Source: Saccharomyces mikatae IFO 1815 (taxonomy: Eukaryota; Ascomycota; Saccharomycetes; Saccharomycetales; Saccharomycetaceae). Taken from it: a DNA stretch of 64,000 nt. A model generated the notes under the pieces. That model saw only the letters and a list, made by a program, of their open reading frames with translations. It was not told the origin of the DNA and ran no database searches. The position numbers and the translations under genes are program-made. Location of the stretch: contig NC_079267.1 in assembly GCF_947241705.1 (NCBI RefSeq), positions 372,001 through 436,000 on the forward strand, written 5' to 3'. Shown here in pieces: positions 9,706 to 21,147 of this stretch. Each line of letters opens with the position of its first letter. The first letter of the stretch is position 1.

Positions 9706-12120
9706 TTAGTTGGCGGGAGGGTACTGGAAGTGAAAGTTCTGTTCTTGGGGTTGTTGTTGCTGTTGGTGCAACTGTGATTGCAATTGAATTGGTGGTTGCG
9801 GTGGTTGTGGTGGTTGTGGCACAGTTTTGTTACTAGTTTGGTGTGAGTGCGTGATTATGGGGTGAGCGGCATCTAAGTTAAGTTCTGGGTTGATAGTTGA
9901 GGTGGTTGCCCGGTACGCAGTGATACTAGGAGGTGACGCACTTGATATATGCGGAGATGCATTGTTGAACACCGGAGGTGACATGGACTGGGTCAGTTTC
10001 CTTTGGTTTGCAAGCAGTTCGAGTTTTTTCTTCTCTTCCTTCATTTTCTTCCTCCTTTCACGGTCTTCTTGCTGTTTTCTTTGCTTGGCTCTTATCACTT
10101 TCAGTTCAGGCACGAAGATGTTGCGCAGCTCAAGCTCCAAATCCTTAATACACCAAGCGCAGATAAAGGTAGCGCACTCGCCCAAAGGCTTCCTCTTATC
10201 AGTGGGTCTCGAAGACTTGGTGCTGGGTTCGGGTGTGGACTGGGGTCTGCGAGAAGATCTCCTGTTTCCGTGAGAATTTCCCATTATGATGACGCCAAAA
10301 TCACGTTGTGATAGCGCGTGCTGTGGGGCTTTTGTAGTCAACGATATAAGCTCTACGATCTTTGGAGGCTGGCATTCCCAATGTTGCCACCTATAACAAT
10401 TATCACAGCATATCAATGGGCGATTGTTAAACAGGTCAATCTCCTCGGTGATGACCATCGGCGCCAATTCTGGTTCGCCGGGGCATTGAAAAACAGAATC
10501 TTGGTTGTCCGGTTCCTGTTGTGGAGTAAAAATCCCGTAATTGGCCAGTTCGTCTAATTCCTCCTTAGTTATGCAGAAATCAGTAGGGAGTTCAGGGACG
10601 TCAGCGGTTTGTAGTAGACCGGCAATACCAGGAATGGGTGGTTCCACAGGTATTATCTTTGACAGAAAGTTGGGTCCATGATCAAGAACTCCATTATCGA
10701 TTTCATTCAAAAAAGGGCTGCTTTCTTTTTCGCCCGGCGACATTTCTAGGGATGGGGTACCGGAACCACTTCCACCTGTAAACTCATTACGCCTAGTCAA
10801 CTTTTCATCTCTATAATCTTGATCATACGATTGCCATAATTGGTTCCATAGGAGGTCCTTTATCTTTTTGATCTCTTTCGACACTAGCTTATTTCTGTGT
10901 CTTATAAATTGTTCTCTTTCATCTAGTTTTTCAAACCATTCACTTTCCAGATCTTTTTTCTTGTTTTCTTCTTCTTTCGCTACGAGTCTGGAGGATCTTT
11001 TCCTTCTTGTCATTAGTTCGGCAATAGCCCGCTCCTTCTCTCTATTGACCAGGATTTTTGCCGAATATAGTCTGTGTTCTGCATATATCGGTATCAAGCT
11101 CGTAATAAACTCATCGATTACCTTCGAGTTACTGTTCTGTGACCAGTATCCTAGCATGGATTCCCAACCTGTAGTGATCACCTCGTAATCGATTGTAATC
11201 GATTGAAGATATGCATCGATGTCGCGAGAATACTCGAGATGGATGAGCTCGACGGAATCAGGAACCTTGGGATCGAATTCTTTTATAGTACAGTTTTGTA
11301 GCTTTATCGGGATATTTAAAGTCTGAGAGATCTGGGAAGAAGGGTCTTCTTTTACTCTGTGAATGGTTTTTTTTACAAGCACACCAACGTTGGGTAAAGC
11401 AAATAGACTCTCCAGTTTCTCCTCTCCGCTATCGTCATCTTCTAGTATGATTTCACTAAATGTGAACAGGTGCAAGTTATTAACTAAGTAATTTTTGAAC
11501 ATCATATTTTTCATTTCGATTAATTTTATTATACTGTAAATGGTCTTGAACTGGCGCGCAATATCAAGCTCTAGGAAGGGCGCGTCCGTAACCAAATCTA
11601 AGAACTTGCTCGAGTTTTGGAAATGGTGATTAACAATAACATTCCAATCTTTTAATTGGCTGCTCTTATTGCCCGCCAATTGATGTAATAATTGCAATCT
11701 CACCTTATCGTACAAATTTGGCGAATCAATATCTACGTCCACTTCATCGTTGTAGTAGTTCGAGTCCATTCCATCTATCTTCGAGAATACATCCGTCACA
11801 AATATGTCTTCATCGAACTTGATGTTCTTCCACAAGCATTTGGTAGAGGTAGCGCCATATTGATCAGCGCTAAATGTAGTTGTAACATATGATTCGCAAA
11901 CATTGGAGAGCCAAGCAATCACGTACTGAAAACACCAGTGATTGGCCAAATCCGTGATTTTCTCCTGTAATATTCCGGAATGCGGCAGCTGATACTTGTT
12001 TAATTGAGTTATTACGTCTTCGGAAACATAAACTTTCCAGTCTTCGTCATCTGCGTTTACAGCACTCGCATGCACGCTCGCTTCTGCATTTCTTGTATTC
12101 CTTGTTCTTTTCAATCTCAT
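9706..12120 (-). CDS. IOC2: Ioc2, PHD-finger subunit of the Isw1b chromatin remodeller
   Basis: Subunit of Isw1b (Isw1-Ioc2-Ioc4), which slides and spaces nucleosomes over transcribed genes. 804 residues from the ATG at 12120; the frame runs five codons further to a GTG, which I ignore. S. cerevisiae Ioc2 is about 812. The centre (about 365-440) is a long charged helix rich in Arg/Glu/Lys. A split PHD-type zinc finger is visible around residues 570-680 (CCDNCYRWQHWECQPP and later CATFICAWCIKD), with a long insertion between the two halves. A second Lys/Glu-rich coil follows, then a Gln/Pro-rich tail. It shares a divergent promoter with KIN2. Confidence 0.92.
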   Translation of the reverse strand: MRLKRTRNTRNAEASVHASAVNADDEDWKVYVSEDVITQLNKYQLPHSGILQEKITDLANHWCFQYVIAWLSNVCESYVTTTFSADQYGATSTKCLWKNIKFDEDIFVTDVFSKIDGMDSNYYNDEVDVDIDSPNLYDKVRLQLLHQLAGNKSSQLKDWNVIVNHHFQNSSKFLDLVTDAPFLELDIARQFKTIYSIIKLIEMKNMMFKNYLVNNLHLFTFSEIILEDDDSGEEKLESLFALPNVGVLVKKTIHRVKEDPSSQISQTLNIPIKLQNCTIKEFDPKVPDSVELIHLEYSRDIDAYLQSITIDYEVITTGWESMLGYWSQNSNSKVIDEFITSLIPIYAEHRLYSAKILVNREKERAIAELMTRRKRSSRLVAKEEENKKKDLESEWFEKLDEREQFIRHRNKLVSKEIKKIKDLLWNQLWQSYDQDYRDEKLTRRNEFTGGSGSGTPSLEMSPGEKESSPFLNEIDNGVLDHGPNFLSKIIPVEPPIPGIAGLLQTADVPELPTDFCITKEELDELANYGIFTPQQEPDNQDSVFQCPGEPELAPMVITEEIDLFNNRPLICCDNCYRWQHWECQPPKIVELISLTTKAPQHALSQRDFGVIIMGNSHGNRRSSRRPQSTPEPSTKSSRPTDKRKPLGECATFICAWCIKDLELELRNIFVPELKVIRAKQRKQQEDRERRKKMKEEKKKLELLANQRKLTQSMSPPVFNNASPHISSASPPSITAYRATTSTINPELNLDAAHPIITHSHQTSNKTVPQPPQPPQPPIQLQSQLHQQQQQPQEQNFHFQYPPAN

Positions 12121-12598
12121 ATCTTCCTGATTCACCCCCTGTCTATTTCTATCTAACTAATTTATGCGTATAAGCAAACAAGAGCGTTTGGTCTGGCTTG
12201 CTTAAAGGTGTTACCACCATTGAATAAATAAACGCTAACGCTACTGGAAAGGAAAACTATGTCACTTTTGACGCTTTTCTTTCCCGTGTATGGTGATAGC
12301 GGTAATTTGACGTAGCAGCGAAAATTTAAAAAGTTGGTGAAAGGAAAACAAGAGCTCATGTGGACGAGAAAGTCTAGCTTTGCCACCTTCCAAGCAGGGA
12401 CCAGAGCACGCCGTTGACGCATATTTTTAGTCAAGGACGGGCTGCAAGGGCTTTATTATTATACACATTGTATTACATAAAGTTTGGTGGAGTTCTGAGA
12501 CGCAACCAGCATTAAATATCGAAAAAGGCCATTCAAGACATTTTCAAGGATTTTTACAGTACCATTGATAAAGTGATTCAATTGTTAAGTATTCCACT
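12121..12598. promoter_or_regulatory. Divergent IOC2/KIN2 promoter
   Basis: 478 bp between two start codons. A/T-rich segments lie near 12450-12480. A 90-codon minus frame at 12162-12434 has no recognisable similarity and probably arises by chance. I see no transcription-factor site strong enough to name. Confidence 0.5.
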
Positions 12599-15500
12599 AT
12601 GCCTAACCCGAATACAGCAGATTACTTGGTGAATCCGAATTTCAAGACCAGTAAAGGGGAGTCCTTGTCACCAACACCGGAGGCATTTAATGATACGCGA
12701 ATTATAGCACCAGCTACCCTGCGCATGATGGGCAAACAATTCGGGTCAAGGAATGACCAACAACAAGCACCGTTAATGCCTCCTGCAGATATCAAACAAA
12801 CTAAAGAGCAAGTAACCCAAAGACAAAATGATGCATCTAGGCCTAATAGTTATAATAACAGTAATCTGAATGGTAGTATGGAATTAAGGCAATTTCATAG
12901 AAGGTCTCTGGGAGACTGGGAGTTTCTCGAAACGGTAGGTGCGGGCTCTATGGGTAAAGTTAAATTAGTTAAGCATCGTCAAACAAAGGAGGTTTGTGTG
13001 ATAAAGATTGTTAATAGGGCCTCCAAGGCTTATCTTCACAAACAACACTCTTTACCTTCTCCGAAGAATGAAAATGAAGTACTCGAGAGACAAAAACGGC
13101 TAGAAAAGGAAATTGCGAGGGATAAAAGAACTATTAGGGAAGCCTCTTTGGGCCAAATTCTTTACCATCCTCATATATGTCGTTTGTTTGAAATGTGCAC
13201 CATGTCAAACCATTTTTATATGCTTTTCGAATATGTTTCTGGTGGACAGCTATTGGATTATATAATTCAGCACGGTTCTTTAAAGGAGCATCATGCCAGA
13301 AAATTTGCTAGGGGTATCGCCAGTGCATTGCAATACTTACATTCCAATAATATTGTTCATCGAGATCTGAAAATCGAAAATATAATGATATCCAGTTCAG
13401 GAGAAATTAAAATTATTGATTTTGGTCTCTCTAACATTTTTGATTATAGGAAACAATTACATACTTTTTGTGGTTCTTTATACTTTGCCGCACCAGAACT
13501 ATTAAAAGCACAGCCTTACACAGGGCCTGAAGTAGATATTTGGTCATTTGGTATTGTTCTTTATGTTTTGGTCTGCGGTAAAGTACCATTTGATGATGAA
13601 AACTCAAGCATCCTACATGAGAAGATTAAAAAAGGCAAAGTGGATTATCCCTCGCACTTATCCATTGAAGCTATATCTTTATTAACCAAAATGATCGTTG
13701 TGGATCCATTAAGAAGAGCGACTCTAAAAACTGTCGTTGACCATCCGTGGATGAATAGAGGTTACGATTTTAAGGCACCATCATATATTCTTAATCGCGT
13801 ACCATTAACCCCAGAAATGATAGATGGCCAAGTCTTGAAGGAAATGTACCGTCTAGAATTCATTGACGATATTGAGGATGCAAGAAGATCGTTGATCCGA
13901 TTAGTCACTGAAAAAGAATACATTCAACTTTCCCAAGAATATTGGGATAAGTTATCCAACGCCAAAGGGTTAAGTTCAAGTTTAAACAACAACTATCTTA
14001 AGCCAACGGCACAGCAGAGTTTAGTACAGACACAAATTACAAATACTCACCTGCCAAGTAATTCTAATGAACCGGATAGTAATTTTGAAGACCCTACTTT
14101 AGCATATCATCCGTTACTATCAATATACCATTTGGTTTCAGAAATGGTTGCACGTAAATTAGCAAAGTTACAAAGAAGGCAAGCTATGGCTCTTCAAGCG
14201 CAGACACAACAAAGACAGCAGCAGCAGCAGCAAATGGCACCAGATAGTAAGGTCACCCTGGTTAATACCTCTTCAGCAATGATGAATAAAACAAGAAGCC
14301 CACAGAAGGCATCAGTATCCAATGCTGACATTTTCCAAGTACCTGCAATCGCAACACCGGGATCCTCGAATAACTCCAATTCTCTAAACAAACCCCCATT
14401 ACATGTAATTGTTCCTCCAAAATTAACAGTACCTGAGCAAGCACATACTTCACCAACATCTAGGAATATCACAGACATCCACACAGAATTAAATGATGTT
14501 TTGAAAGCAAGTCCTGGCCCTGTAACTGGCGAGTATCAACAACGTTCAGCTTCACCCGCAGTAGGAGAACAGCAAGAGAGAAACACAATAGGTGGAATAT
14601 TCAGAAGAATATCACAAAGCGGACAGTCTCAATACCCCTCACGGCAACAAGAACCTCTTTCAGAAAGACAACCTCAATCATATATGTCAAAACCAAATGA
14701 ACATTCTGTCAAAGTACCGAAAAGCCATGCTCGGACTATATCAGATTATATTCCTAGCGTTAGGAGATATCCATCCTATATGGCAAACTCACTTGACTCA
14801 AAGCAGCGTAATTCAGTAAAGAATACTACTATAATACCTCCAATAAAAACAGCATCACAAAAACAAAGTAGCGGCCTTCCCGCTTTACCTCAGAACGCCG
14901 ACTTGATTGTTCAGAAACAGCGACAAAAGATACTCCAGGAAAACCTTGATAAATTACGAATTGATGATAATGATAGTAACAACGATGTTAACACTGTAGT
15001 TGATGGCATTAATAATGATAACGGCGACCATTATCTCTCTGTTCCGAAGAGCCGCAAGTTACATCCTAGCGCAAGGGCTAAATCAGTGGGACATGCTCGC
15101 CGGGAATCTTTGAAATTTACTAGACCACCTATACCAGCTACCGTTCTACCGTCAGATATGAAAAACGATAATGGCTTTTTGGGAGAAGCAAACCATGAGA
15201 GGTACAATCCTGTAAACAAGAACTTTTCGACTGTACCCGAGGACTCTGCGACATATAACAATAATAGTATTGAAAATTCTAGTAACGGACCTCTTCCAGT
15301 TTATTCCCAAGAGCTTACTGAGAAGCAAATCTTGGAAGAAGCTTCAAAGGCCCCTCCTGGATCCATGCCATCAATTGATTATCCAAAGTCAATGTTTTTG
15401 AAAGGCTTTTTCTCCGTTCAAACAACTTCTTCTAAGCCACTGCCAATTGTTCGTCATGATATTATATCTGTTCTAACAAAAATGAGGATTGAGTTTAAAG

Positions 15501-16087
15501 AAGTGAAAGGAGGTTTTATATGTGTTCAACAAAGGTCACCAGTTGCTGATTCTGTAGTTCCTATAATAAATACAACCGACGTAGGTTTCGATTCTGGAAA
15601 GGTGATTGATCTGCAAAATAGTTTGGACAGCAAATTATCAAGTAGTTACCATAGTGCAACCTCCACGGCATCAAGAAACAACTCAATAAAGCGCCAAGGT
15701 TCTTGTAAAAGGGGCCAGAATAATATACCACTGACACCTTTGGCAACTAATACGCATCAAAGAAATTCATCAATTCTACTATCTCCAACTTATGGAAACC
15801 AAAGTAATGGTACTTCTGGTGAGCTATCTTCGACGTCCTTGGAGTACGTTCAACAGCAGGATGATATTTTGACAACATCAAGGGTCCAAAACATAAATGA
15901 CATAAATGGCCCACTCGAGCATAACAACGCTTACAGTAATAAAGAAAGGCCTCCCATTCGGTTTGAAATTCACATTGTGAAAGTTCGTATTGTCGGCTTA
16001 GCAGGTGTACATTTTAAAAAAGTTTCTGGCAATACCTGGTTGTATAAGGAACTAGCATCGTATATTTTGAAAGAGTTAAACCTATAG
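12599..16087 (+). CDS. KIN2: Kin2, PAR-1/MARK-type Ser/Thr protein kinase
   Basis: Kinase of 1162 residues (1147 in S. cerevisiae), acting at the cytoplasmic face of the plasma membrane in exocytosis and in the ER stress response. The kinase domain starts near residue 103: glycine loop [10 protein letters not shown], an insertion ([19 protein letters not shown]) typical of Kin1/Kin2, catalytic loop HRDLKIEN near 252, DFGLSN near 272 and APE near 300. A long Ser/Gln/Asn-rich linker follows; it contains a short CAG-coded Gln run at 14213-14234. A KA1 lipid-binding domain closes the protein (about 1115-1162, ending [13 protein letters not shown]). S. cerevisiae has a paralogue, KIN1, elsewhere. 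Confidence 0.96.
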   Translation: MPNPNTADYLVNPNFKTSKGESLSPTPEAFNDTRIIAPATLRMMGKQFGSRNDQQQAPLMPPADIKQTKEQVTQRQNDASRPNSYNNSNLNGSMELRQFHRRSLGDWEFLETVGAGSMGKVKLVKHRQTKEVCVIKIVNRASKAYLHKQHSLPSPKNENEVLERQKRLEKEIARDKRTIREASLGQILYHPHICRLFEMCTMSNHFYMLFEYVSGGQLLDYIIQHGSLKEHHARKFARGIASALQYLHSNNIVHRDLKIENIMISSSGEIKIIDFGLSNIFDYRKQLHTFCGSLYFAAPELLKAQPYTGPEVDIWSFGIVLYVLVCGKVPFDDENSSILHEKIKKGKVDYPSHLSIEAISLLTKMIVVDPLRRATLKTVVDHPWMNRGYDFKAPSYILNRVPLTPEMIDGQVLKEMYRLEFIDDIEDARRSLIRLVTEKEYIQLSQEYWDKLSNAKGLSSSLNNNYLKPTAQQSLVQTQITNTHLPSNSNEPDSNFEDPTLAYHPLLSIYHLVSEMVARKLAKLQRRQAMALQAQTQQRQQQQQQMAPDSKVTLVNTSSAMMNKTRSPQKASVSNADIFQVPAIATPGSSNNSNSLNKPPLHVIVPPKLTVPEQAHTSPTSRNITDIHTELNDVLKASPGPVTGEYQQRSASPAVGEQQERNTIGGIFRRISQSGQSQYPSRQQEPLSERQPQSYMSKPNEHSVKVPKSHARTISDYIPSVRRYPSYMANSLDSKQRNSVKNTTIIPPIKTASQKQSSGLPALPQNADLIVQKQRQKILQENLDKLRIDDNDSNNDVNTVVDGINNDNGDHYLSVPKSRKLHPSARAKSVGHARRESLKFTRPPIPATVLPSDMKNDNGFLGEANHERYNPVNKNFSTVPEDSATYNNNSIENSSNGPLPVYSQELTEKQILEEASKAPPGSMPSIDYPKSMFLKGFFSVQTTSSKPLPIVRHDIISVLTKMRIEFKEVKGGFICVQQRSPVADSVVPIINTTDVGFDSGKVIDLQNSLDSKLSSSYHSATSTASRNNSIKRQGSCKRGQNNIPLTPLATNTHQRNSSILLSPTYGNQSNGTSGELSSTSLEYVQQQDDILTTSRVQNINDINGPLEHNNAYSNKERPPIRFEIHIVKVRIVGLAGVHFKKVSGNTWLYKELASYILKELNL

Positions 16088-16287
16088 ACGTGTTGTGTGC
16101 TGGAATTCTACGTCTGTCTTCCTCGGTTTAGTCATCAAGATTTACCTTTTTTTTTAACATTTTAACAGTATAATTTTAATTGACTGAGTCCCGCTTTCTT
16201 CAAGTTTTTATATGGTGAAATAAAACTCCTACATAACTCTAAAATAAAAATAATGAAAAAATAAAACAATTGTAGAGCTCAACTATA

Positions 16288-17322
16288 TTAACCTGTACCT
16301 TTGAAGGATTTTACTCTAGAGAAAAAGAAAGATTTTTCGTTCCTTAATGAACAGCTTGATGCGTTCCCTTCTCTATCCACAACAGTGGAGTTTAGCCATT
16401 TTAATCGCTGATATCTCCTAGTACCTTGGTTCTTGATTTGAAGTTCTTCGATAAAAGTATATTTTTCATCTGATCTTGTTACCTTTAGATGACCAAAATC
16501 ATAATCAAATCCGAGACTCCAATAGCAAATGTGACTATGTTTAGGCTTGTTCTCTTTGCCAAAGTGTTTCACAACAACACTGGGTTCTTCTGTCGTAAGT
16601 AGTCTCAAACATTGGCCATTTTCATAAAATCTTAGATATCTGTAATAAGTGATCATATGAACTGGGTTCAAAAGAGACAGTGAACCTTCTGCATTGGACC
16701 CGTACCTTACATAATTTACCACACTGATATAAATACCTTCGAATTTAATATACGGTCTTTCCCTCAACATATGGCTATCATCCCCCTGCCACATTTCTTT
16801 TTCAAAAGTACTTATGTTGGTAATTCCATTAAGATCCATTGCTCTTTCATCGTAAGTTTGCTTAGAATATATATAACTTGCGAAAGTTTTAAATGGCATG
16901 GAATTGTGGAAGCAGAGTTTGTTAAAAGTGGAACAACTCATCGATAAATTTACCCATGCTTCACCAGATATTGATACTACCCTTTCAACAATTCTCAGTA
17001 GGATGTCATTAGGTAAAATCTCCAGAATCCAACAAGGCTGAAGTTCACTATCGTCTTCAACATGGAAGTCACCTTCATCTGTTTCATTTTGCTCCTTTGA
17101 ATTATCAGGAACTACGGATAATCTTGACAGTTTTTTATGTAGAATCCATTCATCATGCAACTTTCTTCTGTACAATAATTCCACGTTATCATGGATCTTT
17201 AACGCACTCCTATAGAAGTTTATCGCATCAGACATTGACCCATCCTTTTCCTTCAATACACCTCTTTCCCAAATGGTGATAGCTTCTTTAGCCCTGGGGT
17301 CCTTCTCATAATCCACGGTCAT
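16288..17322 (-). CDS. HRT3: Hrt3, F-box protein of an SCF ubiquitin ligase
   Basis: 344 residues, identical in length to S. cerevisiae Hrt3, a putative SCF substrate receptor. The N-terminal 70 residues look like a TPR-like helix pair (AKEAITIWERGVLKEKDGSM). The F-box lies at about 99-145 (ILEILPNDILLRIVERVV), which would bind Skp1. The C-terminal two-thirds is an aromatic-rich beta-type domain (YYRYLRFYENGQCLRL) as in the human FBXO9 group. It converges on KIN2 with 200 bp between the stop codons. Confidence 0.94.
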   Translation of the reverse strand: MTVDYEKDPRAKEAITIWERGVLKEKDGSMSDAINFYRSALKIHDNVELLYRRKLHDEWILHKKLSRLSVVPDNSKEQNETDEGDFHVEDDSELQPCWILEILPNDILLRIVERVVSISGEAWVNLSMSCSTFNKLCFHNSMPFKTFASYIYSKQTYDERAMDLNGITNISTFEKEMWQGDDSHMLRERPYIKFEGIYISVVNYVRYGSNAEGSLSLLNPVHMITYYRYLRFYENGQCLRLLTTEEPSVVVKHFGKENKPKHSHICYWSLGFDYDFGHLKVTRSDEKYTFIEELQIKNQGTRRYQRLKWLNSTVVDREGNASSCSLRNEKSFFFSRVKSFKGTG

Positions 17323-17588
17323 TAGCTTTTGGGGTTTAGATTTTGGGATACATGTGTCGTCACTAAAGATAATGAGGTATCTTTGCCTTGATATTACTCA
17401 TTCTACTTCTTTGCTCAAGTATTTTATATAATCACTTATTTTCGTCATTTTTTGGGAGATTCTTAAAGTGCCGAAATAGATAAGTTTAAAAGATGAGAAA
17501 AGATAGAGATCTTCCCCTCCGAGAAAACAGTTACAAATACATACAAAAAGGACAGATATTTAAGCGAATAAATCTTCTTTATTCTAGA

Positions 17589-19523
17589 CTATTTCGTCGA
17601 ATCACTATTGGTGTTCCCACCGATCAGCATATCGATCTCATTTAATAACGTAAAATCAAAATTATACTCTAACGCAAAATCATTCCCGTGAGATAAGGTA
17701 CCCAATAAATCCATTGTTTCTGAATTATGTAAAGCGTCTTCAGAATTTTCAATAAATTTTCTGGCGAGTTCGTAATTCAAAGTAGGTGCACTCAAAAAAT
17801 TTAAGAAGTCCTGTTTTCTATCTTTTTTGATCAGGTTAGATTTCATACATTGAATGGCTAGAATAGCAGAATAGATCATGTAAATTGTAGCTTTCTCGAA
17901 CGTCTTGAATTTATTTTTCCAAACTTTTAGAAGATAGTATAACTCATCGACGTATCCTTCCACTAAATCTCGACTCTGTTTTATTTCGTATATGAAAGGT
18001 TTGTTGTAGGATATTAGTACGATATAGTAATGAAACCATACGTAAGCGATGGTTGGATTGAAATCTGTCATTTCCATTAATGATCTCTTAGTCCACTGCA
18101 ATTCAAAAGGTAAATCTCTTCTCCAATTGTAAACCTCTAAGTTGAATTTGGCTAGATATTCACTTCTCTGAAGCAGAGTTTCGTTTGGACTGAAAATTTT
18201 GGATGCAAAAATCTCTGTTATTCTTGATAACACAATCAATTTCTTTAAAGGGTTTGCAGTAGACAATATAACTTTTGGGTCATATATGTATTCCTCTATT
18301 CCAGTTTCAATCTCAGGCAACTCATCAGTTTCAGGAACAGTGGAATTGGACAAACGCAAGGAAGTTGATCTTCCAAAAAGAATCGCTATTAAATGATCTG
18401 CAATGTAACATCCCCAATAAATCCTACTTCTTACTTCAAAATCCATTATCGACAATTCGTCTTCATAAACATTGCTCCATGCTTCTGGATTCAAATGTAA
18501 GCCGATTTCGTGAGCAATCCTAAACGCTAGTCCAGAAAGGTACCACGCCATGGGGTTTTCACCGCTTCCGATGTCATAAAACGCCAAACATAGTAAAGTC
18601 TGAATAATAGCTAATTTAGAAGAAGACGATGATTCAGCTAATGAAGAATCCTCTAGTTGAAAGATTTTTTTTAGCACTATTGTCTTCGCTCTTTGGTAGA
18701 ACACTTCTGATTGTTGAAAGAGTTCAGTTTCTGATCTGTATGAGATCAACGATCCCAGTGCAGCGATGGCAAATACCAATTCTTCAGAGCAGTAATAACT
18801 CTTAGTATTTGTGTCACCGAAAAAAGCACTCAAGAAAGTTTCTCTATGAATGAAAAGGTAATGTCCCGGATACAGCCATTTGAAAAAAAGTGATAATGAC
18901 CTTAAGATAAGAGGGCTTCTTGATAGATTTTTTAAGCTTACCTGCTGTTGCTGGTACTTAGTGTTGCCGTCTGTTTTCTTTTTGACTATGGATAGTGAAT
19001 TAGATGGATATATACTATTTGTACCAACTGGTGGAGGGCTCTCTGAGGGTAGTTTCTTGGTAAATGAATCAGATTCATTCTCATCGTTGTTCTCAGGTGA
19101 TGGTAGCGCCGATGAAGCAGATTCCCCATACTTAAAAATTTTATCGTCACGATCATCATTATCTTTCAATGAAGACAGATTGTTTTCAGCAATTGTTGAA
19201 GATGAGGACTTTAATATTAGTAACTGTTCTTTCAGAGACCGAATTTGGCTCTGCAATGCCTCTACATAAGTCGTAGAGTATCTTTTGTTCCTTAGGTCTT
19301 GTTGGGCGAATACACAATCGGTTTGGAACTTAATGCAGTTGGAGCAAGGTTTCTCCATGTCACATTTTCTTCTTCTTCTACGGCAGCTTTGGCATGCTAG
19401 TTTTCTCTTCCTGGGCACGTTGTCGTTATTCTCTTCATTATTCGCCATAGGCCTCTTTAAACTGGACGGAAGAGAGGGTGTTGTCGTTGATGCTAGAGGT
19501 GGAGGTGAAGGCTCCAACACCAT
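17589..19523 (-). CDS. CHA4: Cha4, Zn2Cys6 activator of serine/threonine catabolism
   Basis: Transcription factor of 644 residues (648 in S. cerevisiae) that activates CHA1 in response to serine and threonine. The binuclear zinc cluster has cysteines 44, 47, 54, 60, 63 and 70 in CX2CX6CX5CX2CX6C spacing, preceded by a basic stretch PRKRK. A short coiled-coil segment follows (EALQSQIRSLKEQLLIL, about 90-105). The fungal-specific middle homology region covers roughly 210-560. A Ser/Pro-rich acidic linker separates the two. The HRT3 start lies 266 bp past its stop codon, in the same direction. Confidence 0.95.
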   Translation of the reverse strand: MVLEPSPPPLASTTTPSLPSSLKRPMANNEENNDNVPRKRKLACQSCRRRRRKCDMEKPCSNCIKFQTDCVFAQQDLRNKRYSTTYVEALQSQIRSLKEQLLILKSSSSTIAENNLSSLKDNDDRDDKIFKYGESASSALPSPENNDENESDSFTKKLPSESPPPVGTNSIYPSNSLSIVKKKTDGNTKYQQQQVSLKNLSRSPLILRSLSLFFKWLYPGHYLFIHRETFLSAFFGDTNTKSYYCSEELVFAIAALGSLISYRSETELFQQSEVFYQRAKTIVLKKIFQLEDSSLAESSSSSKLAIIQTLLCLAFYDIGSGENPMAWYLSGLAFRIAHEIGLHLNPEAWSNVYEDELSIMDFEVRSRIYWGCYIADHLIAILFGRSTSLRLSNSTVPETDELPEIETGIEEYIYDPKVILSTANPLKKLIVLSRITEIFASKIFSPNETLLQRSEYLAKFNLEVYNWRRDLPFELQWTKRSLMEMTDFNPTIAYVWFHYYIVLISYNKPFIYEIKQSRDLVEGYVDELYYLLKVWKNKFKTFEKATIYMIYSAILAIQCMKSNLIKKDRKQDFLNFLSAPTLNYELARKFIENSEDALHNSETMDLLGTLSHGNDFALEYNFDFTLLNEIDMLIGGNTNSDSTK

Positions 19524-19778
19524 CTTAGCTGGTAACTTTGAGGTTGTCGTTTCAAGGAAGCTGTTGTTAAAAGCCTGAGGCGATGTTAACTTGTTGGTTT
19601 TGCTTTATTTCGTTCGGAAGGGTCTGCACGCTCGCCCACATGTAAGAAGTTTATGTTCTTTGCGCCAGTACTATTCTATAATTTATGTGTAACTAAATAT
19701 ATATGCTCGTAGATATATGTATACATATATATAAACGTGTTTATATGTTGTTTTTTACCTCTTTTTGAACAGGAATAA

Positions 19779-20963
19779 TTACCTTGATAGGAACGAGACT
19801 AAAGAAGAGCTGAAGTGGTGCGGATTGTCCAGAAATAAGTTATGACCAGCATCTGGGACTTCAATGTAGCTAGCCTTCGCCTTGTTTTTTAGCATCGACT
19901 CGGTGGTTAGGTAGCCTGCATACTTATCCATCCAATCATGTTCACCATACATGAACATGACATGCATTGTTGGATTTAAAAGACCGACATTGTTTATTAT
20001 TGGATCTCTCGCGATCAAATTTCTTTCGAACAAATGCGTGAACACTTTGATTGTTTGTGGCTGCACTGTCTGATTCTTGCCCACAAATGAATGTAAAAGA
20101 TAATCCTTATATATCTGGTCGGGTACTTTTACGTATGCAGTGGAAATGTAGTTTGAGCACAGTTTGGAGCCTATAGGCCCCATCCATTTCAAAACGTTCA
20201 GTTGGTTTTCAAAGATAAACCGCGGTACGTTCAGTTTTCTTGTATAGTATCTGGAGGATGGGTCAGTGAACGTGAGTGGGTAAGTAGTGTTTGGCTCCCA
20301 CTTGTGAGTGATGGCATGAATGCTGTTTTCCACGCCAAGAGGAGATATGAGACACAGTTTGTCGATGGAATTAGGGTATTTAAGGGCGTATTTGAACGAA
20401 ATGTACCCGCCAAACGAATGGCCTACTACATTTATCTTACGCAGTTTGTTGTCCTTCCGCCACTGCTCTATTCTGTCTACAAAGTAGTTCTCGTACTGTT
20501 CCAGATGCGACTTGATGTCCTCCGCTGGAGGGCGCCTATCTAACACAGGAATCACCACGTCGTCCTCAATATGCTTAAACCTGAGCGATTTAACCTTCTT
20601 CGTTTTGTCTACCTGCAACACAGGCGCTTCTGAGGCACCGTTGGCTGGCAGATCGATGGCATATAAATCTTTAATGTTGTTGGAGAGGCTTTCAAACGTC
20701 CTATAAAACGCCATCGACGAGGCAGCATACCCATGTATCAGCACCGTGGGCGTGCTAACTTTGTTTGCGCCATTATTGTGGAAGTGCCACTGATTAATCC
20801 CACCTGGAGTCATCGTATTATTAACAGACCCGTGAACAGTGGTATTATCCATGATCTGCTGTTGCAGGGCCTTCAGGCCCTTCATGCTAGCACATACTTT
20901 GGCATCGGCAGTGGTGGATTCCTTCTCACCTTTGCTGCACCATTTGAAAGTGTTTGTCCACAT
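19779..20963 (-). CDS. ICT1: Ict1, alpha/beta-hydrolase-fold lysophosphatidic acid acyltransferase
   Basis: 394 residues from the ATG at 20963, matching S. cerevisiae Ict1 in length and N-terminus (MWTNTFKWCSK). The open frame continues 19 codons upstream to a TTG, which is not needed. The family (CGI-58/ABHD4-5) acylates lysophosphatidic acid to phosphatidic acid; loss in S. cerevisiae raises copper tolerance. Motifs seen are HGYAASS (oxyanion region), GHSFGG near residue 182 (nucleophile Ser), and HNLFLD near the C-terminus (HX4D acyltransferase motif). The divergent region toward MIM2 holds a perfect PDRE, in keeping with the known Pdr1/Pdr3 response of ICT1. Confidence 0.95.
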   Translation of the reverse strand: MWTNTFKWCSKGEKESTTADAKVCASMKGLKALQQQIMDNTTVHGSVNNTMTPGGINQWHFHNNGANKVSTPTVLIHGYAASSMAFYRTFESLSNNIKDLYAIDLPANGASEAPVLQVDKTKKVKSLRFKHIEDDVVIPVLDRRPPAEDIKSHLEQYENYFVDRIEQWRKDNKLRKINVVGHSFGGYISFKYALKYPNSIDKLCLISPLGVENSIHAITHKWEPNTTYPLTFTDPSSRYYTRKLNVPRFIFENQLNVLKWMGPIGSKLCSNYISTAYVKVPDQIYKDYLLHSFVGKNQTVQPQTIKVFTHLFERNLIARDPIINNVGLLNPTMHVMFMYGEHDWMDKYAGYLTTESMLKNKAKASYIEVPDAGHNLFLDNPHHFSSSLVSFLSR

Positions 20964-21139
20964 CCTACTAAAAGAGACTACCTCTACGTTTGTGTACGTC
21001 GTGAAAGAAATAAATGCCAAGAAACTCTTACTAGCCTGCCTAATGCAAAGGGTGAGCTGCTTTATTTATACTTACTTTTGCGTCACAAGAACCATAAATA
21101 TCAACATAATCATCAATCAACATCTGCAACACCTCTATC

Positions 21140-21147
21140 TCCGCGGA
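21140..21147. promoter_or_regulatory. Pleiotropic drug response element (Pdr1/Pdr3 site)
   Basis: TCCGCGGA is a perfect palindromic PDRE, 177 bp upstream of the ICT1 ATG and 206 bp upstream of the MIM2 ATG. A weaker CCCGTGGAA lies at 21168-21176. ICT1 is reported among genes induced by hyperactive Pdr1/Pdr3 in S. cerevisiae, so it is the likely target. The rest of the 389-bp divergent interval shows nothing else I can name. Confidence 0.82.

Noticed and set aside
12162-12434. 90-codon minus frame between IOC2 and KIN2
   Set aside because: It lies in a divergent promoter and has no domain or similarity I can name.
14213-14234. CAG run in KIN2 as a possible unstable repeat
   Set aside because: Only a few CAG units in a Gln-rich linker; ordinary for yeast kinases.
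20964-21020. 19-codon N-terminal extension of ICT1
   Set aside because: It begins at TTG, and the ATG at 20963 gives the S. cerevisiae length and sequence start.
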